This document shows, piece after piece, positions 26,278 through 34,997 of a stretch of DNA of 64,000 nt. Below the pieces are notes generated by a model that saw only the letters and a program-made list of their open reading frames with translations, made no database searches and was not told the DNA's origin. The DNA is from Brevundimonas sp. MF30-B (GTDB taxonomy: Bacteria > Pseudomonadota > Alphaproteobacteria > Caulobacterales > Caulobacteraceae). A program made the position numbers and the translations under genes. Location of the stretch: assembly GCF_004683885.1 (NCBI RefSeq), contig NZ_CP038440.1:716001-780000 (forward strand), written 5' to 3'. Position 1 is the stretch's first letter. Each line of letters begins with the position of its first letter.

Positions 26278-27075
26278 TCAGAATCTGCGCCACAAGCCGA
26301 TCACTGGGCCGGCCGACCGGGGCGTCGAGCGGCCGCCCAGCGCCTGACGCCAGCCCAGCTGGAGGCTCCATGCGCCTTGTCGTCTCACCAGCGACGTCTC
26401 GAGCGACAGCCAGCGGGAGCCGGGAACCTCGCCCATATCGTCCCCCTGACCTGCGAAGACCTGGTTCAGCATCATCCAGTCTGCATTCAGATGCGCGCCC
26501 ATGGTGACGTCCAGCCGCGTCTCGTCCGGCAGATCGTCGCGCAGCCGCCGGGCCGCCTGCAGGTCGAGGAAGCTGCCCTGGGCCGGCCCGATCGGCAGTC
26601 CCAGAAGGCCGTCGAACGACCATCCTAACGCCGCCCGACCCTCCCAGTCGCGCCGGCCTAGGCCGGGAGGCGCATAACCTGCGTTGCGCCCGTCGCCGGC
26701 ATCGGCATAGCCCCCATAGAGGCTGAACGCGCCGCGATCGCTCCGCCAGGCCTGCCAGGTCACTCCGATTTCGGCTGGACCGCGACCGGCGTAGTCGAAG
26801 ACCGCGTCCTCGCCCCACTGCCAATCGCCCTTGAACTGGAGGGTCAGTCGATCGGCGACGCCGTATTCTGCGAAGATGCCGATCAACTGGTCTTGGCGCG
26901 CGCCCAGCAGAGCGACTCGCCCGCCGTCGTTGTCGAAGCCGTCTTGAGCTCGCAGACTTTCGATCTTGACGATGATCTGGCCTTCGCCCTTCGGCTGGGT
27001 CCACGGCCCGGCGGCGGCAGGACCGGCGGCGATCACTGTCAGCCAGAGCGCCAGCGGCGCACCGGCGACCCTCAG
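26278..27075 (-). CDS. Putative outer-membrane beta-barrel protein (probable CTG start)
   Basis: A 265-residue protein if read from CTG at 27075. That codon overlaps the aldolase stop as CTGA, and gives a good signal peptide (RVAGAPLALWLTVIAAGPAAAG). Alternating hydrophobic/aromatic strands follow (for example QIIVKIESL, FSLYGGYADAG, WSLQLGWRQAL), and the protein ends with phenylalanine, as outer-membrane barrels do. The only upstream ATG/GTG/TTG in frame lies more than 60 codons inside the aldolase gene. No family is recognised. It stands between the aldolase gene and the efflux operon on the same strand. Confidence 0.65.
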   Translation of the reverse strand: MRVAGAPLALWLTVIAAGPAAAGPWTQPKGEGQIIVKIESLRAQDGFDNDGGRVALLGARQDQLIGIFAEYGVADRLTLQFKGDWQWGEDAVFDYAGRGPAEIGVTWQAWRSDRGAFSLYGGYADAGDGRNAGYAPPGLGRRDWEGRAALGWSFDGLLGLPIGPAQGSFLDLQAARRLRDDLPDETRLDVTMGAHLNADWMMLNQVFAGQGDDMGEVPGSRWLSLETSLVRRQGAWSLQLGWRQALGGRSTPRSAGPVIGLWRRF

Positions 27076-27836
27076 ACGTCGTAGCCCGGCGACTTGCGGT
27101 CCAGCTGGCGCAGCGCGCCCGGCCAGGCCAGGGACGAGATGAATCCGATGCCCCGGCCTTGTTCCTTGGTCTCGGCCTGCGCCGCCTCCGGCGCTGTCAA
27201 CACATGATCGCGGCCGCCCGACAGCGCCGCCACCTGCTGTGCGCAGGCCCGCTCCAAGAAAAAGATGCCGATCCACGCCTGCGCCGCCGTCTCCCCCACC
27301 GCCAGGGTACCGTGATTTCTCAGCAGCATCAGCGGCTTGTCCCCAAGATCGGCGACCAGACGCTCTCGTTCGTCATGGTTCAGGGCCAACCCTTCGTAAC
27401 CATGATACGCAACCTGATGCTGTAGTAAACACGCGTTCTGGCTGATCGGCAGCAGCCCGTGCTGCTGGGCGGCCACGCCCACCCCGTTCACCGTGTGCAG
27501 ATGGATGACGAACTTGGCGTCTTCGCGCGCGGCATGCACTGCGGAGTGGATGGTGAAGCCGGCTGGATTGATGAAGTTCGTCGTCTCCTGGACGATGGCT
27601 CCGTCCAGATCGACCTTCACCAGGGACGAAGCTGTGATCTCATCGAAGTAGAAGCCGTAGGGGTTGATCAGAAAGTGGTGCTCCGGCCCCGGCACGCGCG
27701 CCGAGATGTGGGTGAAGATCATGTCGTCCCAGCCGTGCAGGGCGACCAGACGGTACAGGGCCGCCAACTCGACGCGGGTCTTCCACTCTTCTTCGGAGAC
27801 GTGGGAGGCGAGAGAGAGGGGCGCTCCGTCGGCCAT
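27072..27836 (-). CDS. Class II aldolase/adducin family protein
   Basis: A 254-residue protein of the class II aldolase/adducin family. Metal-binding histidines are visible in FVIHLHTVNG and LRNHGTLAVG; an upstream FTHISAR segment and the N-terminal RVELAALYRLVALHGWDD are typical. Such proteins act as fuculose-1-phosphate-type aldolases, decarboxylases or unknown enzymes, and the substrate here cannot be told. The ATG at 27836 has AAAGGAG eight bases ahead. Its stop overlaps the likely start of the beta-barrel gene. Confidence 0.85.
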   Translation of the reverse strand: MADGAPLSLASHVSEEEWKTRVELAALYRLVALHGWDDMIFTHISARVPGPEHHFLINPYGFYFDEITASSLVKVDLDGAIVQETTNFINPAGFTIHSAVHAAREDAKFVIHLHTVNGVGVAAQQHGLLPISQNACLLQHQVAYHGYEGLALNHDERERLVADLGDKPLMLLRNHGTLAVGETAAQAWIGIFFLERACAQQVAALSGGRDHVLTAPEAAQAETKEQGRGIGFISSLAWPGALRQLDRKSPGYDV

Positions 27837-28021
27837 GATGTTCGCTCCTTTGCGAGGCGGTTCGAGGCTCAAGGGTCGCCCTTGGACCGGCCGAAGGTCA
27901 AGAGCGCGGCTGGGGCCCCTTGAGCAGGTTTTCGTTAGTGACGTTTTCATCGGTGCGGTTCAAACTGACCTCTCGCTCGGAGCTGTTCTTGACCGCCGCC
28001 CCGCCCTTCGAAACGCCCGAG

Positions 28022-29146
28022 ATGTCGGATCTGGAGCCGCTTTTGGCGCTGGCGCGCAGCCGCTCCTGCGACGATCGCCGCGCGCTGATCGACGCCGTAT
28101 CAACCCTGTGCGAGAGTCAGCGCCCGGACAGGCCCATCCACCCGGCGCTCGCCCAGATATTCCTGGCGCTGGCAGGACAGGCCGAACGGGAGATCCGCCG
28201 CGCCCTCGCTGAGCGGCTGGCTCATGTCCATTGGGCCCCGCCCAGCCTCATCAACATGCTGGCCCTGGACGAGATCGAGATCGCGCGCCCGGTCATCGCC
28301 GCCAGTCCGCTCCTGGGCGACGCGGATTTGCTGCGCATATTGATCGAGGCGTCGCTGGATCATCAGATCGAGGTTGCGCGGCGGCCAGGTCTCGGCGGAG
28401 CAGTGGCCGACGCCATCATCGATCAAGGCGATCCGGCTGTGATGATCGCCCTTTCGGGCAACCGCACGGCTGAGATCGGGGCCGAAGGACTTCGTCGACT
28501 GGTTGAGCAGTCGCGCCGCGTCGCCGGGCTGCGGGCCCCGCTGGTCCGCCACCCGCGCCTGACCGAAAGCCTGGCGCGTGAGATGCACCGCTGGATCGGC
28601 CAGGCCCTCCAGCAGGCCATCAGCGATCGTTTTCGCATCGACCCCGACGCGCTTTCGAGCGAGATCGACGAGGCGGTCAACAAGGTCATGACCGGCTGGA
28701 GCGCTGCGCCTATCGCCTCGCGACGACCCGACGAAGCCGAGCAGGACGAGATGGAGCGTCGGCTGGTGGCCAAGCTGAAGGCGGCGGGACAGCTTCGGCC
28801 GGGTTTCGTCGTCCGGGCGGCGATGGAGCGGCGTTTGAGCCTGTTCGAGCACGCCTTGGCCGGCTTGGGCGACCTGGGGCTGGGGCCGGTGCGTGCAGCG
28901 GTCCGCGCCGCGACCAGTGCGCGGCCGCTTTATCTGGCCTGCGCCGCCGCTGGCGTCGATCGAGCCGTCTTTCCCGATTTGCTGTCGGCGGTGCGACGCA
29001 TGACGGGCGGTTTTCCGCGCGGTGAAGAGCGCGACTGGGCCGACGCCTTGAGCCGGGAAACGGCCGCAGCGGCGTTCCGTCGCCTGCCCCCGCCGGATGC
29101 GGTGGGTTTGACTTCCGCGTCGCGCTCGGCTGACGTGGCCCGGTGA
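28022..29146 (+). CDS. DUF2336 domain-containing protein
   Basis: A 374-residue, mainly alpha-helical protein of the DUF2336 family common in Caulobacterales and Rhodospirillales. The N-terminal half resembles HEAT-like helical repeats ([20 protein letters not shown], then [19 protein letters not shown]). The C-terminal half contains the [20 protein letters not shown] segment typical of the family. There is no signal peptide. The ATG at 28022 is preferred over an upstream TTG at 27920. Its stop overlaps the GTG of nadK (GTGA). The function is unknown. Confidence 0.8.
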   Translation: MSDLEPLLALARSRSCDDRRALIDAVSTLCESQRPDRPIHPALAQIFLALAGQAEREIRRALAERLAHVHWAPPSLINMLALDEIEIARPVIAASPLLGDADLLRILIEASLDHQIEVARRPGLGGAVADAIIDQGDPAVMIALSGNRTAEIGAEGLRRLVEQSRRVAGLRAPLVRHPRLTESLAREMHRWIGQALQQAISDRFRIDPDALSSEIDEAVNKVMTGWSAAPIASRRPDEAEQDEMERRLVAKLKAAGQLRPGFVVRAAMERRLSLFEHALAGLGDLGLGPVRAAVRAATSARPLYLACAAAGVDRAVFPDLLSAVRRMTGGFPRGEERDWADALSRETAAAAFRRLPPPDAVGLTSASRSADVAR

Positions 29147-29934
29147 GCGCGCTTCCCGACTCAGTCCGGCTGGCATTCGTCGCCAGCGAACGCCCCGAAG
29201 CCCGCGCAGCGCGGGACCGGCTGGCCGACCGCTACGGCGATGCGCCCGAGGATCAGGCGCAGGTCATCGTCGCCTTGGGCGGGGACGGCTTCATGCTGGA
29301 GACCCTGCATCGCAATCTTGGCCGGGGCGCGCCCGTGTTCGGCATGAACCGGGGCTCGGTCGGGTTTCTGATGAACGACTACGCCGAGGACGGCCTGATC
29401 GAGCGTCTGGCCACGGCCAAGCGCGCCGACATCCATCCGCTGCAGATGGACGCCTGGACCGAGGCCGACGGGCTGGACGCACGGCCCGAAAGCGGCCTGG
29501 CCATCAACGAGGTGTCCCTGCTGCGCCAGACCCGCCAAAGCGCCAAGCTGCGGATAAGCGTCGACGATCAGGTGCGTCTCGGCGAACTGGCTTGCGATGG
29601 CTGTCTGGTGGCCACGCCCGCCGGATCGACCGCCTACAATCTGTCCGCCCACGGGCCGATCATCCCGCTGGATGCGCGCATTCTGGCGTTGACGCCGATC
29701 AGCGCGTTTCGCCCCCGACGTTGGCGCGGCGCGCTCCTGCCCCACCAGGCCCGGGTGACCTTAGAGGTGCTGGAGGCCGACAAGCGCCCAGTCAGCGCCA
29801 CGGCGGACAGCTTCGAAGTGCGTCGTGTCATCCGCGTTGAGGTGCGCGAGCGGCGCGACATCGCCCTGACCATGCTGTTCGACGCCGGTCGGTCGTTCGA
29901 GGAACGCGTGTTGTCGGAACAGTTCGCCGGCTGA
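29143..29934 (+). CDS. nadK: NAD kinase
   Basis: A 263-residue cytoplasmic kinase that phosphorylates NAD to NADP with ATP or polyphosphate. The catalytic GGDG motif is in [16 protein letters not shown] (about residues 42-57). The substrate-binding [10 protein letters not shown] and [21 protein letters not shown] segments are present. It starts at GTG overlapping the DUF2336 stop. Length matches the short alphaproteobacterial form. Confidence 0.94.
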   Translation: MSALPDSVRLAFVASERPEARAARDRLADRYGDAPEDQAQVIVALGGDGFMLETLHRNLGRGAPVFGMNRGSVGFLMNDYAEDGLIERLATAKRADIHPLQMDAWTEADGLDARPESGLAINEVSLLRQTRQSAKLRISVDDQVRLGELACDGCLVATPAGSTAYNLSAHGPIIPLDARILALTPISAFRPRRWRGALLPHQARVTLEVLEADKRPVSATADSFEVRRVIRVEVRERRDIALTMLFDAGRSFEERVLSEQFAG

Positions 29935-29994
29935 TCGGTCATCCCTTCTTAAGTCCAGAGGGAGACACTGGCTGAAGTACAGCAGGAGTCCGCC

Positions 29995-30462
29995 GTGAGC
30001 GCCCAGGTCATCCGTCCGCCCAACACCCTTCGCGCCAAGGTCGGCGGAGGCTTCGCGATCAACGCCGACGCCGTGGCCAAGGCAGAGCAGGCGCTCGCCG
30101 CCATGTCCGCCCAGTTCGGCCAATGGCTGGACGATGAGATTGAAAAGCTCGACAAAGCCCAGGCGGACATCCGGGCTCAGGGCTATACCGCACAGACGGC
30201 CGAGGCCCTCTATTTCCGCGCCCACGACTTGAAGGGGCTGGGGACCACCTATCAGTATCCGCTCGTGACGCGCCTGGCCGGTTCGCTGTGCAAGATGCTG
30301 GATGACCCGGCCAAGCGGCTGGATGCCCCGATGGTGATCCTGGACGCCCACATCGACGCCATCCGCGCGGTCGTGCGCGACAAGATCCAGACCGACGACC
30401 ATCCGGTCGGCAAGGCGCTGGCGGAGACGCTGGAGGCGCGCGTCAGGGAGCATCTTGGCTAG
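29995..30462 (+). CDS. Hpt domain-containing protein
   Basis: A 155-residue four-helix histidine phosphotransfer protein. The phosphoaccepting histidine is H77 in FRAHDLKGLGTTY, followed by the typical helix with a lysine at +3 and small residues. It has no other domain, so it would relay phosphate between separate hybrid kinases and response regulators; the window holds a hybrid kinase at 42294-45056. It starts at GTG with AGGAG ahead. Pairing with that kinase is only a possibility. Confidence 0.8.
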   Translation: MSAQVIRPPNTLRAKVGGGFAINADAVAKAEQALAAMSAQFGQWLDDEIEKLDKAQADIRAQGYTAQTAEALYFRAHDLKGLGTTYQYPLVTRLAGSLCKMLDDPAKRLDAPMVILDAHIDAIRAVVRDKIQTDDHPVGKALAETLEARVREHLG

Positions 30463-30518
30463 GGCTTCCGATTTCGCCCCAGCCTTGCCTTGATCCGTGT
30501 ATAGAGCGCAGCCAATCC

Positions 30519-30565
30519 GCCCGGCCTGAGGTTCGTCCTCGGCCGGGCGCGGCCGTTTCGGCCGC
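30519..30565 (+). promoter_or_regulatory. Two adjacent GC hairpins in the helicase mRNA leader
   Basis: Hairpin 1 (30519-30548) pairs GCCCGGCC with GGCCGGGC and GAGG with CCTC around a TTCGT loop. Hairpin 2 (30549-30565) pairs GCGGCCG with CGGCCGC around TTT. They abut one another and end 25 bases before the helicase ATG. A TATAGA at 30500-30505 may be the -10 of its promoter. Confidence 0.5.
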
Positions 30566-30590
30566 CTCTGTTCGTCCTGTCAGGTTTCGC

Positions 30591-32585
30591 ATGCCCTTCC
30601 CCGCCGTCCACCCCGCGCTCGACCGCGCGCTTTCCGCCAAGGGCTATGCCGAGCCGACGCCGGTCCAGGCCGCAGTGCTCCAGGGCGAGCACGGCGAAGC
30701 CGATATGCTGGTTTCGGCCCAGACCGGTTCGGGCAAGACGGTGGCGTTCGGCCTGGCCGCCGCCTCGACCCTGCTGGGCGAGGCCGAGAAGTTTCCGACG
30801 GCCGACGCGCCGCTGATGCTGGCCATCGCGCCCACGCGCGAACTGGCGCTGCAGGTCTCGGCCGAGCTGGAATGGCTGTACGGCCAGTCGGGAGCCAAGA
30901 TCACCACCTGCGTGGGCGGCATGGACGCCCGCAAGGAAGCGCGCGCGCTGAACTTCGGCATCCACATCGTGGTCGGCACGCCCGGCCGACTGAAGGACCA
31001 CATCGATCGCGGCAATCTCGACCTGTCGGCGCTGAAGGTGCTGGTGCTCGACGAGGCCGACGAGATGCTCGACATGGGCTTCCGCGAGGATCTGGAATAC
31101 ATCCTCGAACAGTCGCCGCCCGAGCGCCGCACCCTGCTGTTCTCCGCCACCCTGGCCCGCGACATCGTCACCCTGGCCAAGCGGTATCAGCGCGACGCTG
31201 TGCGCATCGACACCACCGACAAGAGCCAGCCGCACGGCGACATCGAATACCGCGCCATGCGCATCGCGCCGAACGAGATCGAGCACGCGGTGGTCAACGT
31301 CCTGCGCTTCTTCGAGGCGCCGGGCGCCCTGGTGTTCTGCTCGACGCGCGATTCAGTGCGTCACCTGCAGTCGTCGCTGCTCGAGCGCGGCTTCTCGTCG
31401 GTCGCCCTGTCCGGCGAGATGGGCCAGCGCGAGCGGACCGACGCGCTGCAGGCGCTGCGCGACGGTCGCGCCCGGGTCTGCGTCGCCACCGACGTGGCCG
31501 CGCGCGGTCTGGACCTGCCCGACCTGGGCCTGGTGATCCACGCCGAGCTGCCGGTGAACCGCGCCGGCCTGCTGCACCGTTCGGGCCGCACCGGCCGCGC
31601 GGGCAAGAAGGGCATCTCCGTGATGCTGGTGCCGCACACGCGCCGCCGCAAGGCCGAGATGCTGCTGAACTCCGCCGGGGTCGATGCGACCTGGGCCGGC
31701 GCCCCGACCGCCGACGAAATCCGCGCCAAGGACGAACAGCGCCTGATGTCGGGCTCGGTGTTCGACCTGCCGGTGTCCGAAGAGGACCTGGTCATGGCGC
31801 GCCGCCTCATCGCCGAGCGCACGCCCGACGAGATCGCCGCCGCCCTGATCCAGCTGATGAAAAAGGATCTGCCGGCGCCCGAGGAGTTGCTGGACCCCGG
31901 TCAGATCCACGCCCCGCGTCGCGAGCGTCGCCCCGAGGGCGGCGAAGACTTCGCCGCGACGCCGTGGCCCGGCGAGCGCCTGCAGCCCGACGAGGTCGTC
32001 TGGTTCCGCATGGACGTGGGCCGCAACAAGAACGCCGACCCGAAATGGCTGATCCCGCTGATCTGCCGCGTCGGCCACATCACCAAGAAGGAGATCGGCG
32101 CGATCCGGACCTTCCCGGAAGAGACGCGATTCGAGATCGCTAAGACGCACGAGGGCCTGTTCCGAGACGCGCTGAAGAACAGCCCGCGCGACGACGTGAC
32201 CATCACGCCGTCGGAGGCTCCGACCCAGGGTGGCGGCTACAAGGGCGCCAAGAAGCCGTTCAAGCGCGATGACCGCGAAGGCGGCCGCGACGGCCCCCGC
32301 GACGCCGCGCGGCCCTACGCCAAGAAGCCCTTCAACCGCGATGAACGCACCGGCGCCGGTGACAAGCCCGCCTTCGCCAAGAAGCCCTGGGCGCCGGACG
32401 CCGCGACGGGCGACGCCCGCCCGCCGTTCAAGAAGAAGCCCTATGCGACGCGCGACGGCGAAGCGGCCCCGGCCGGCGGCAAGCCCTTCGCCAAGAAGCC
32501 GTTCAAGCCCAAGGCAGGCTTCAAGCCTGGCGGCAAGCCGGGGTTCAAGAAGGGCGGGAAATTCGCCGGCAAGTCCGGCGGTTGA
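30591..32585 (+). CDS. DEAD-box RNA helicase (DbpA/CsdA-like) with Lys-rich repeat tail
   Basis: A 664-residue ATP-dependent RNA helicase. The Q motif is PTPVQAAVL, motif I AQTGSGKT (43-50), motif Ia APTREL, motif II DEAD, motif III SAT and motif VI HRSGRTGRAG. Residues about 465-540 form a DbpA-type RNA-binding domain (WFRMDVGRNKNADPKWL..., GHITKKEIGAI). The last 115 residues are a disordered basic tail with repeated KKPF/KKPW/KKPY units, expected to bind RNA. Likely roles are ribosome assembly or cold adaptation. The leader has two strong hairpins. Confidence 0.92.
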   Translation: MPFPAVHPALDRALSAKGYAEPTPVQAAVLQGEHGEADMLVSAQTGSGKTVAFGLAAASTLLGEAEKFPTADAPLMLAIAPTRELALQVSAELEWLYGQSGAKITTCVGGMDARKEARALNFGIHIVVGTPGRLKDHIDRGNLDLSALKVLVLDEADEMLDMGFREDLEYILEQSPPERRTLLFSATLARDIVTLAKRYQRDAVRIDTTDKSQPHGDIEYRAMRIAPNEIEHAVVNVLRFFEAPGALVFCSTRDSVRHLQSSLLERGFSSVALSGEMGQRERTDALQALRDGRARVCVATDVAARGLDLPDLGLVIHAELPVNRAGLLHRSGRTGRAGKKGISVMLVPHTRRRKAEMLLNSAGVDATWAGAPTADEIRAKDEQRLMSGSVFDLPVSEEDLVMARRLIAERTPDEIAAALIQLMKKDLPAPEELLDPGQIHAPRRERRPEGGEDFAATPWPGERLQPDEVVWFRMDVGRNKNADPKWLIPLICRVGHITKKEIGAIRTFPEETRFEIAKTHEGLFRDALKNSPRDDVTITPSEAPTQGGGYKGAKKPFKRDDREGGRDGPRDAARPYAKKPFNRDERTGAGDKPAFAKKPWAPDAATGDARPPFKKKPYATRDGEAAPAGGKPFAKKPFKPKAGFKPGGKPGFKKGGKFAGKSGG

Positions 32586-32633
32586 ATGTCGCTCGGCTTG
32601 CGTAGCTGACAATCCGAGCGCAGGCTGCGGCGC

Positions 32634-32966
32634 ATGACCACACCTGACGTCGAGCCCGCTTCATCGCAGCGCTTCACCTCGTTTGAGGCCTTCTATCCGT
32701 ATTACATTCACGAGCATTCCAATCGGACATGCCGCCGAATCCACGTCGTCGGCACCGGCTTGGTCATCGCCGCCTTCGTGATGTTTGTCGTGACGCTGAA
32801 TGCCTGGTGGCTGCTGGCCATGCCGGTCCTCGGCTACGGCTTCGCCTGGGTCGGTCACTTCTTCTTCGAGAAGAACCGGCCGGCGACTTTCAAATATCCG
32901 TTGTGGTCGCTGAGAGGCGACTTCCGCCTGTTCTTCGAGACGATCTGGGGTCGGCGGGAGTTTTGA
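32634..32966 (+). CDS. Mpo1/DUF962 family protein
   Basis: A 110-residue membrane protein of the Mpo1-like (DUF962) family. It has the paired histidine signature YYIHEHSNRTCRRIHVVG, two transmembrane segments (about residues 40-75) and the closing HFFFEKNRPATFKYPLWSL. Yeast Mpo1 is an Fe(II)-dependent dioxygenase that shortens 2-hydroxy fatty acids; the bacterial role is not established. It follows the helicase gene by 48 bases, an interval holding a 7-bp CGCTCGG/CCGAGCG stem. Confidence 0.88.
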   Translation: MTTPDVEPASSQRFTSFEAFYPYYIHEHSNRTCRRIHVVGTGLVIAAFVMFVVTLNAWWLLAMPVLGYGFAWVGHFFFEKNRPATFKYPLWSLRGDFRLFFETIWGRREF

Positions 32967-33038
32967 TCGCCGGCGGGCGCCGCCCCGGCAGGCGGCCGGC
33001 TTGAGGGGACCGCCTTCTGTTCGAAGACGCCGTGCGCG

Positions 33039-33611
33039 TCAGTTCGAGGCGCTCTCCCAGGCCGGGGGGCAGCCGTCGAAATCGCCGGCGTCATGGATCG
33101 TCAGGGTGCGCATGTTCAACCGCATGGCCGGCTGCATGGAGCCCCGGCCGTGGCCGGTGTAAAGGTCGATTTTCTGGCCCTTGATCGCGCCTCCGGTGTC
33201 GGACGCGTACCAGTAGCCGTCGTGAAGGCTGCCGTCGGCCATCCGCAGGCCGACCGTTTCACGAATGAAAAGGCGGGTGCGGCGCGGGATCACCTTGGGA
33301 TCGACCGCTACCGTGCGCATGGCGATCGGGCGGCACCCCAGCGAGTCGTTGCCCGTCGCTCCGCCGCCGCCCGCATGATAGAGCCGCGCCGAGGCGCGCC
33401 AGTCGGGCTCGCTCGCCATCATCTCGATCTGTTCCGCAGACAGGTTCGCCTCGCGGGAACCTTCGGCCGTCGCATTCGCTTCAATGGCTGCAGCCTCTGC
33501 CGCAAGCACGGCGTCATAGCTGACTGGACCTGGCTGATCGACGCCTGCGGCGTTCGGATCGGACAGGGCCATGGCGAAGGCCATGGCGAAGGCGGCGGCC
33601 GTGCCCAACAT
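33039..33611 (-). CDS. 3D domain-containing secreted protein
   Basis: A 190-residue protein with a short hydrophobic N-terminus (signal peptide or anchor) and a C-terminal 3D (Asp-Asp-Asp) domain, the double-psi beta barrel shared with MltA-type lytic transglycosylases. Conserved residues are in RTVAVDPKVIPRRTRLFI, YWYASDTGGAIKGQKIDLY and TGHGR. It lacks the other MltA domain, so a peptidoglycan-related role is inferred. The ATG at 33611 is preferred to a TTG one codon earlier. Confidence 0.82.
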   Translation of the reverse strand: MLGTAAAFAMAFAMALSDPNAAGVDQPGPVSYDAVLAAEAAAIEANATAEGSREANLSAEQIEMMASEPDWRASARLYHAGGGGATGNDSLGCRPIAMRTVAVDPKVIPRRTRLFIRETVGLRMADGSLHDGYWYASDTGGAIKGQKIDLYTGHGRGSMQPAMRLNMRTLTIHDAGDFDGCPPAWESASN

Positions 33612-33968
33612 CAAAACGACTCATGAAGACACCGGTCCCGACACGCTCCGGCGGCGGCTTTTTGGTTTCTGATTTAGGCAAAAAAGCGGCGAATGAGATG
33701 ACCCTTTAATGGCCCGCAGAATGATCCACAGCCGGGCCAATCGAACGGCAATAGCTCTGCAAGCACAGAGGTTCACCAAAATCAGTATTCGACGTCGATG
33801 CTCATTTGCGACTTACAGGGTGCAGCGTCATTTATGCGGTATTCGCAAGGTGTGGCCTGATACACCGGCCAACGGTGGGCCCGGCCGCATTCTGTCGCGA
33901 TCCACAGGGATGGAGAGGGCGCGCGGGATGCGCTAAGCGCTGTTTCGTCCGTCGCCTGGGAGCCCGTC
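33612..33968. other. Long intergenic stretch without a convincing gene
   Basis: This 357-base interval is less GC-rich than its surroundings, with patches such as TTTTTGG, AAAAAAG and CATTTATGC. It contains two DnaA-box-like words (TGATCCACA near 33723 and CGATCCACA near 33898). A 75-codon open frame at 33709-33936 is very rich in arginine and has no recognisable features. It must hold the promoters of the divergent 3D-domain and S1/P1 nuclease genes. I cannot place them. Confidence 0.4.
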
Positions 33969-34991
33969 ATGAAGCGCATACTGCTCGCCGTCGCCGCCTT
34001 AGCGGTTCTGTCCGCCCCCGCCATCGAGGTGGAGGCTTGGGGCAACACCGGCCACCGGCTGATCGGCGTCGCCGCCATGCGGGCCCTGCCGGACGATCTG
34101 CCCGCCTTTTTGCGTACTCCAGCCGCCATCGCTGATGTCGGCGAATTGTCGCGTGAGCCCGACCGCTGGAAAGGCGCTGGCCAACCGCACGGGCGCGAGC
34201 GCGACACCGCTCACTTCATCGATTTGACGGAAGAAGGCCGGTCCATGACCGCCGCCGGCCCGTCGATCGACGAACTGCCCCGACTGAAGTCCGAGTTCGA
34301 CGCCGCCCTGATCGCTGCGGGTCTGAGCGTCAACGACGTCGGTTACCTGCCCTACGCGATGATGGACGCCTGGCAGAACCTCGGCCGCGACTTCGCCTAT
34401 TGGCGCGTTCTGAACGCCGCCGAGGCGCGCGAGACCGATCCGGGCAAGAAGGCCTGGTATCGCGCCGACCGCGAACGTCGTGAGGCGCTTATCGTGCGCG
34501 ATATCGGGGTGCTGTCGCATTACATCGGGGACGGGTCGCAGCCGCACCATACGACCATCCACTACAATGGCTGGAGCCGCGACGTTCCAAACCCCGAAGG
34601 CTTCACCACCTCGCGCCAGACCCACGCCCTGTTCGAAGGCGCCTTCACCTCGCGCACCGCCCGTCTGGACGCGGTCGAGGCCGCCATGGCCGCGCCCCGT
34701 CTGGACGGCTTCGACCTGCGGGGCCGCACCGCCACGTACCTGAAGACCACCCTGGCGACCGTGACGCCCTTCTACAGGCTGGAGAAGGCTGGCGGCTTCC
34801 GCGACGCGGACCCGCGCGGGGCCGCTTTCGTGACGGAGCGCCTTGCTGCGGGCGCCGCTGAGCTGCGCGATTGGGTCGTGCTGAGCTGGCGTGAAAGCGC
34901 GACCGCCTCGATCGGCTGGCCTGCGGTCAAGGTCAATGAGGTCGAAGCCGGGGTGGTGGACCCCTGGATATCCATGATTGGGGAGGACTGA
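33969..34991 (+). CDS. S1/P1 family nuclease
   Basis: A 340-residue secreted zinc nuclease of the S1/P1 family, which degrades single-stranded RNA and DNA and removes 3'-phosphates. The signal peptide (MKRILLAVAALAVLSAPAIEVEA) is cut just before W-G-N-T-G-H, so the mature N-terminal tryptophan and nearby histidine can bind the trinuclear zinc cluster. Further ligands are in RDTAHFIDL, VGVLSHYIGDGSQPHH (partly seen) and TTIHYNGW. It is probably used for periplasmic or extracellular nucleic-acid scavenging. trmJ follows six bases later. Confidence 0.9.
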   Translation: MKRILLAVAALAVLSAPAIEVEAWGNTGHRLIGVAAMRALPDDLPAFLRTPAAIADVGELSREPDRWKGAGQPHGRERDTAHFIDLTEEGRSMTAAGPSIDELPRLKSEFDAALIAAGLSVNDVGYLPYAMMDAWQNLGRDFAYWRVLNAAEARETDPGKKAWYRADRERREALIVRDIGVLSHYIGDGSQPHHTTIHYNGWSRDVPNPEGFTTSRQTHALFEGAFTSRTARLDAVEAAMAAPRLDGFDLRGRTATYLKTTLATVTPFYRLEKAGGFRDADPRGAAFVTERLAAGAAELRDWVVLSWRESATASIGWPAVKVNEVEAGVVDPWISMIGED

Positions 34992-34997
34992 GTCCTC

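Noticed and set aside
33615..33639. GGGAC-N16-CGTT on the minus strand ahead of the 3D-domain gene
   Set aside because: One mismatch in the -35, and the -10 would be only three bases from the ATG, which leaves no room for a leader.
33720..33906. DnaA-box-like words as a replication origin
   Set aside because: Only two imperfect boxes, no AT-rich unwinding region and no origin-linked genes nearby.
33709..33936. Small Arg-rich frame in the 33.6-34.0 kb interval
   Set aside because: No ribosome-binding site, no motif and a codon composition unlike neighbouring genes. It is treated as non-coding.
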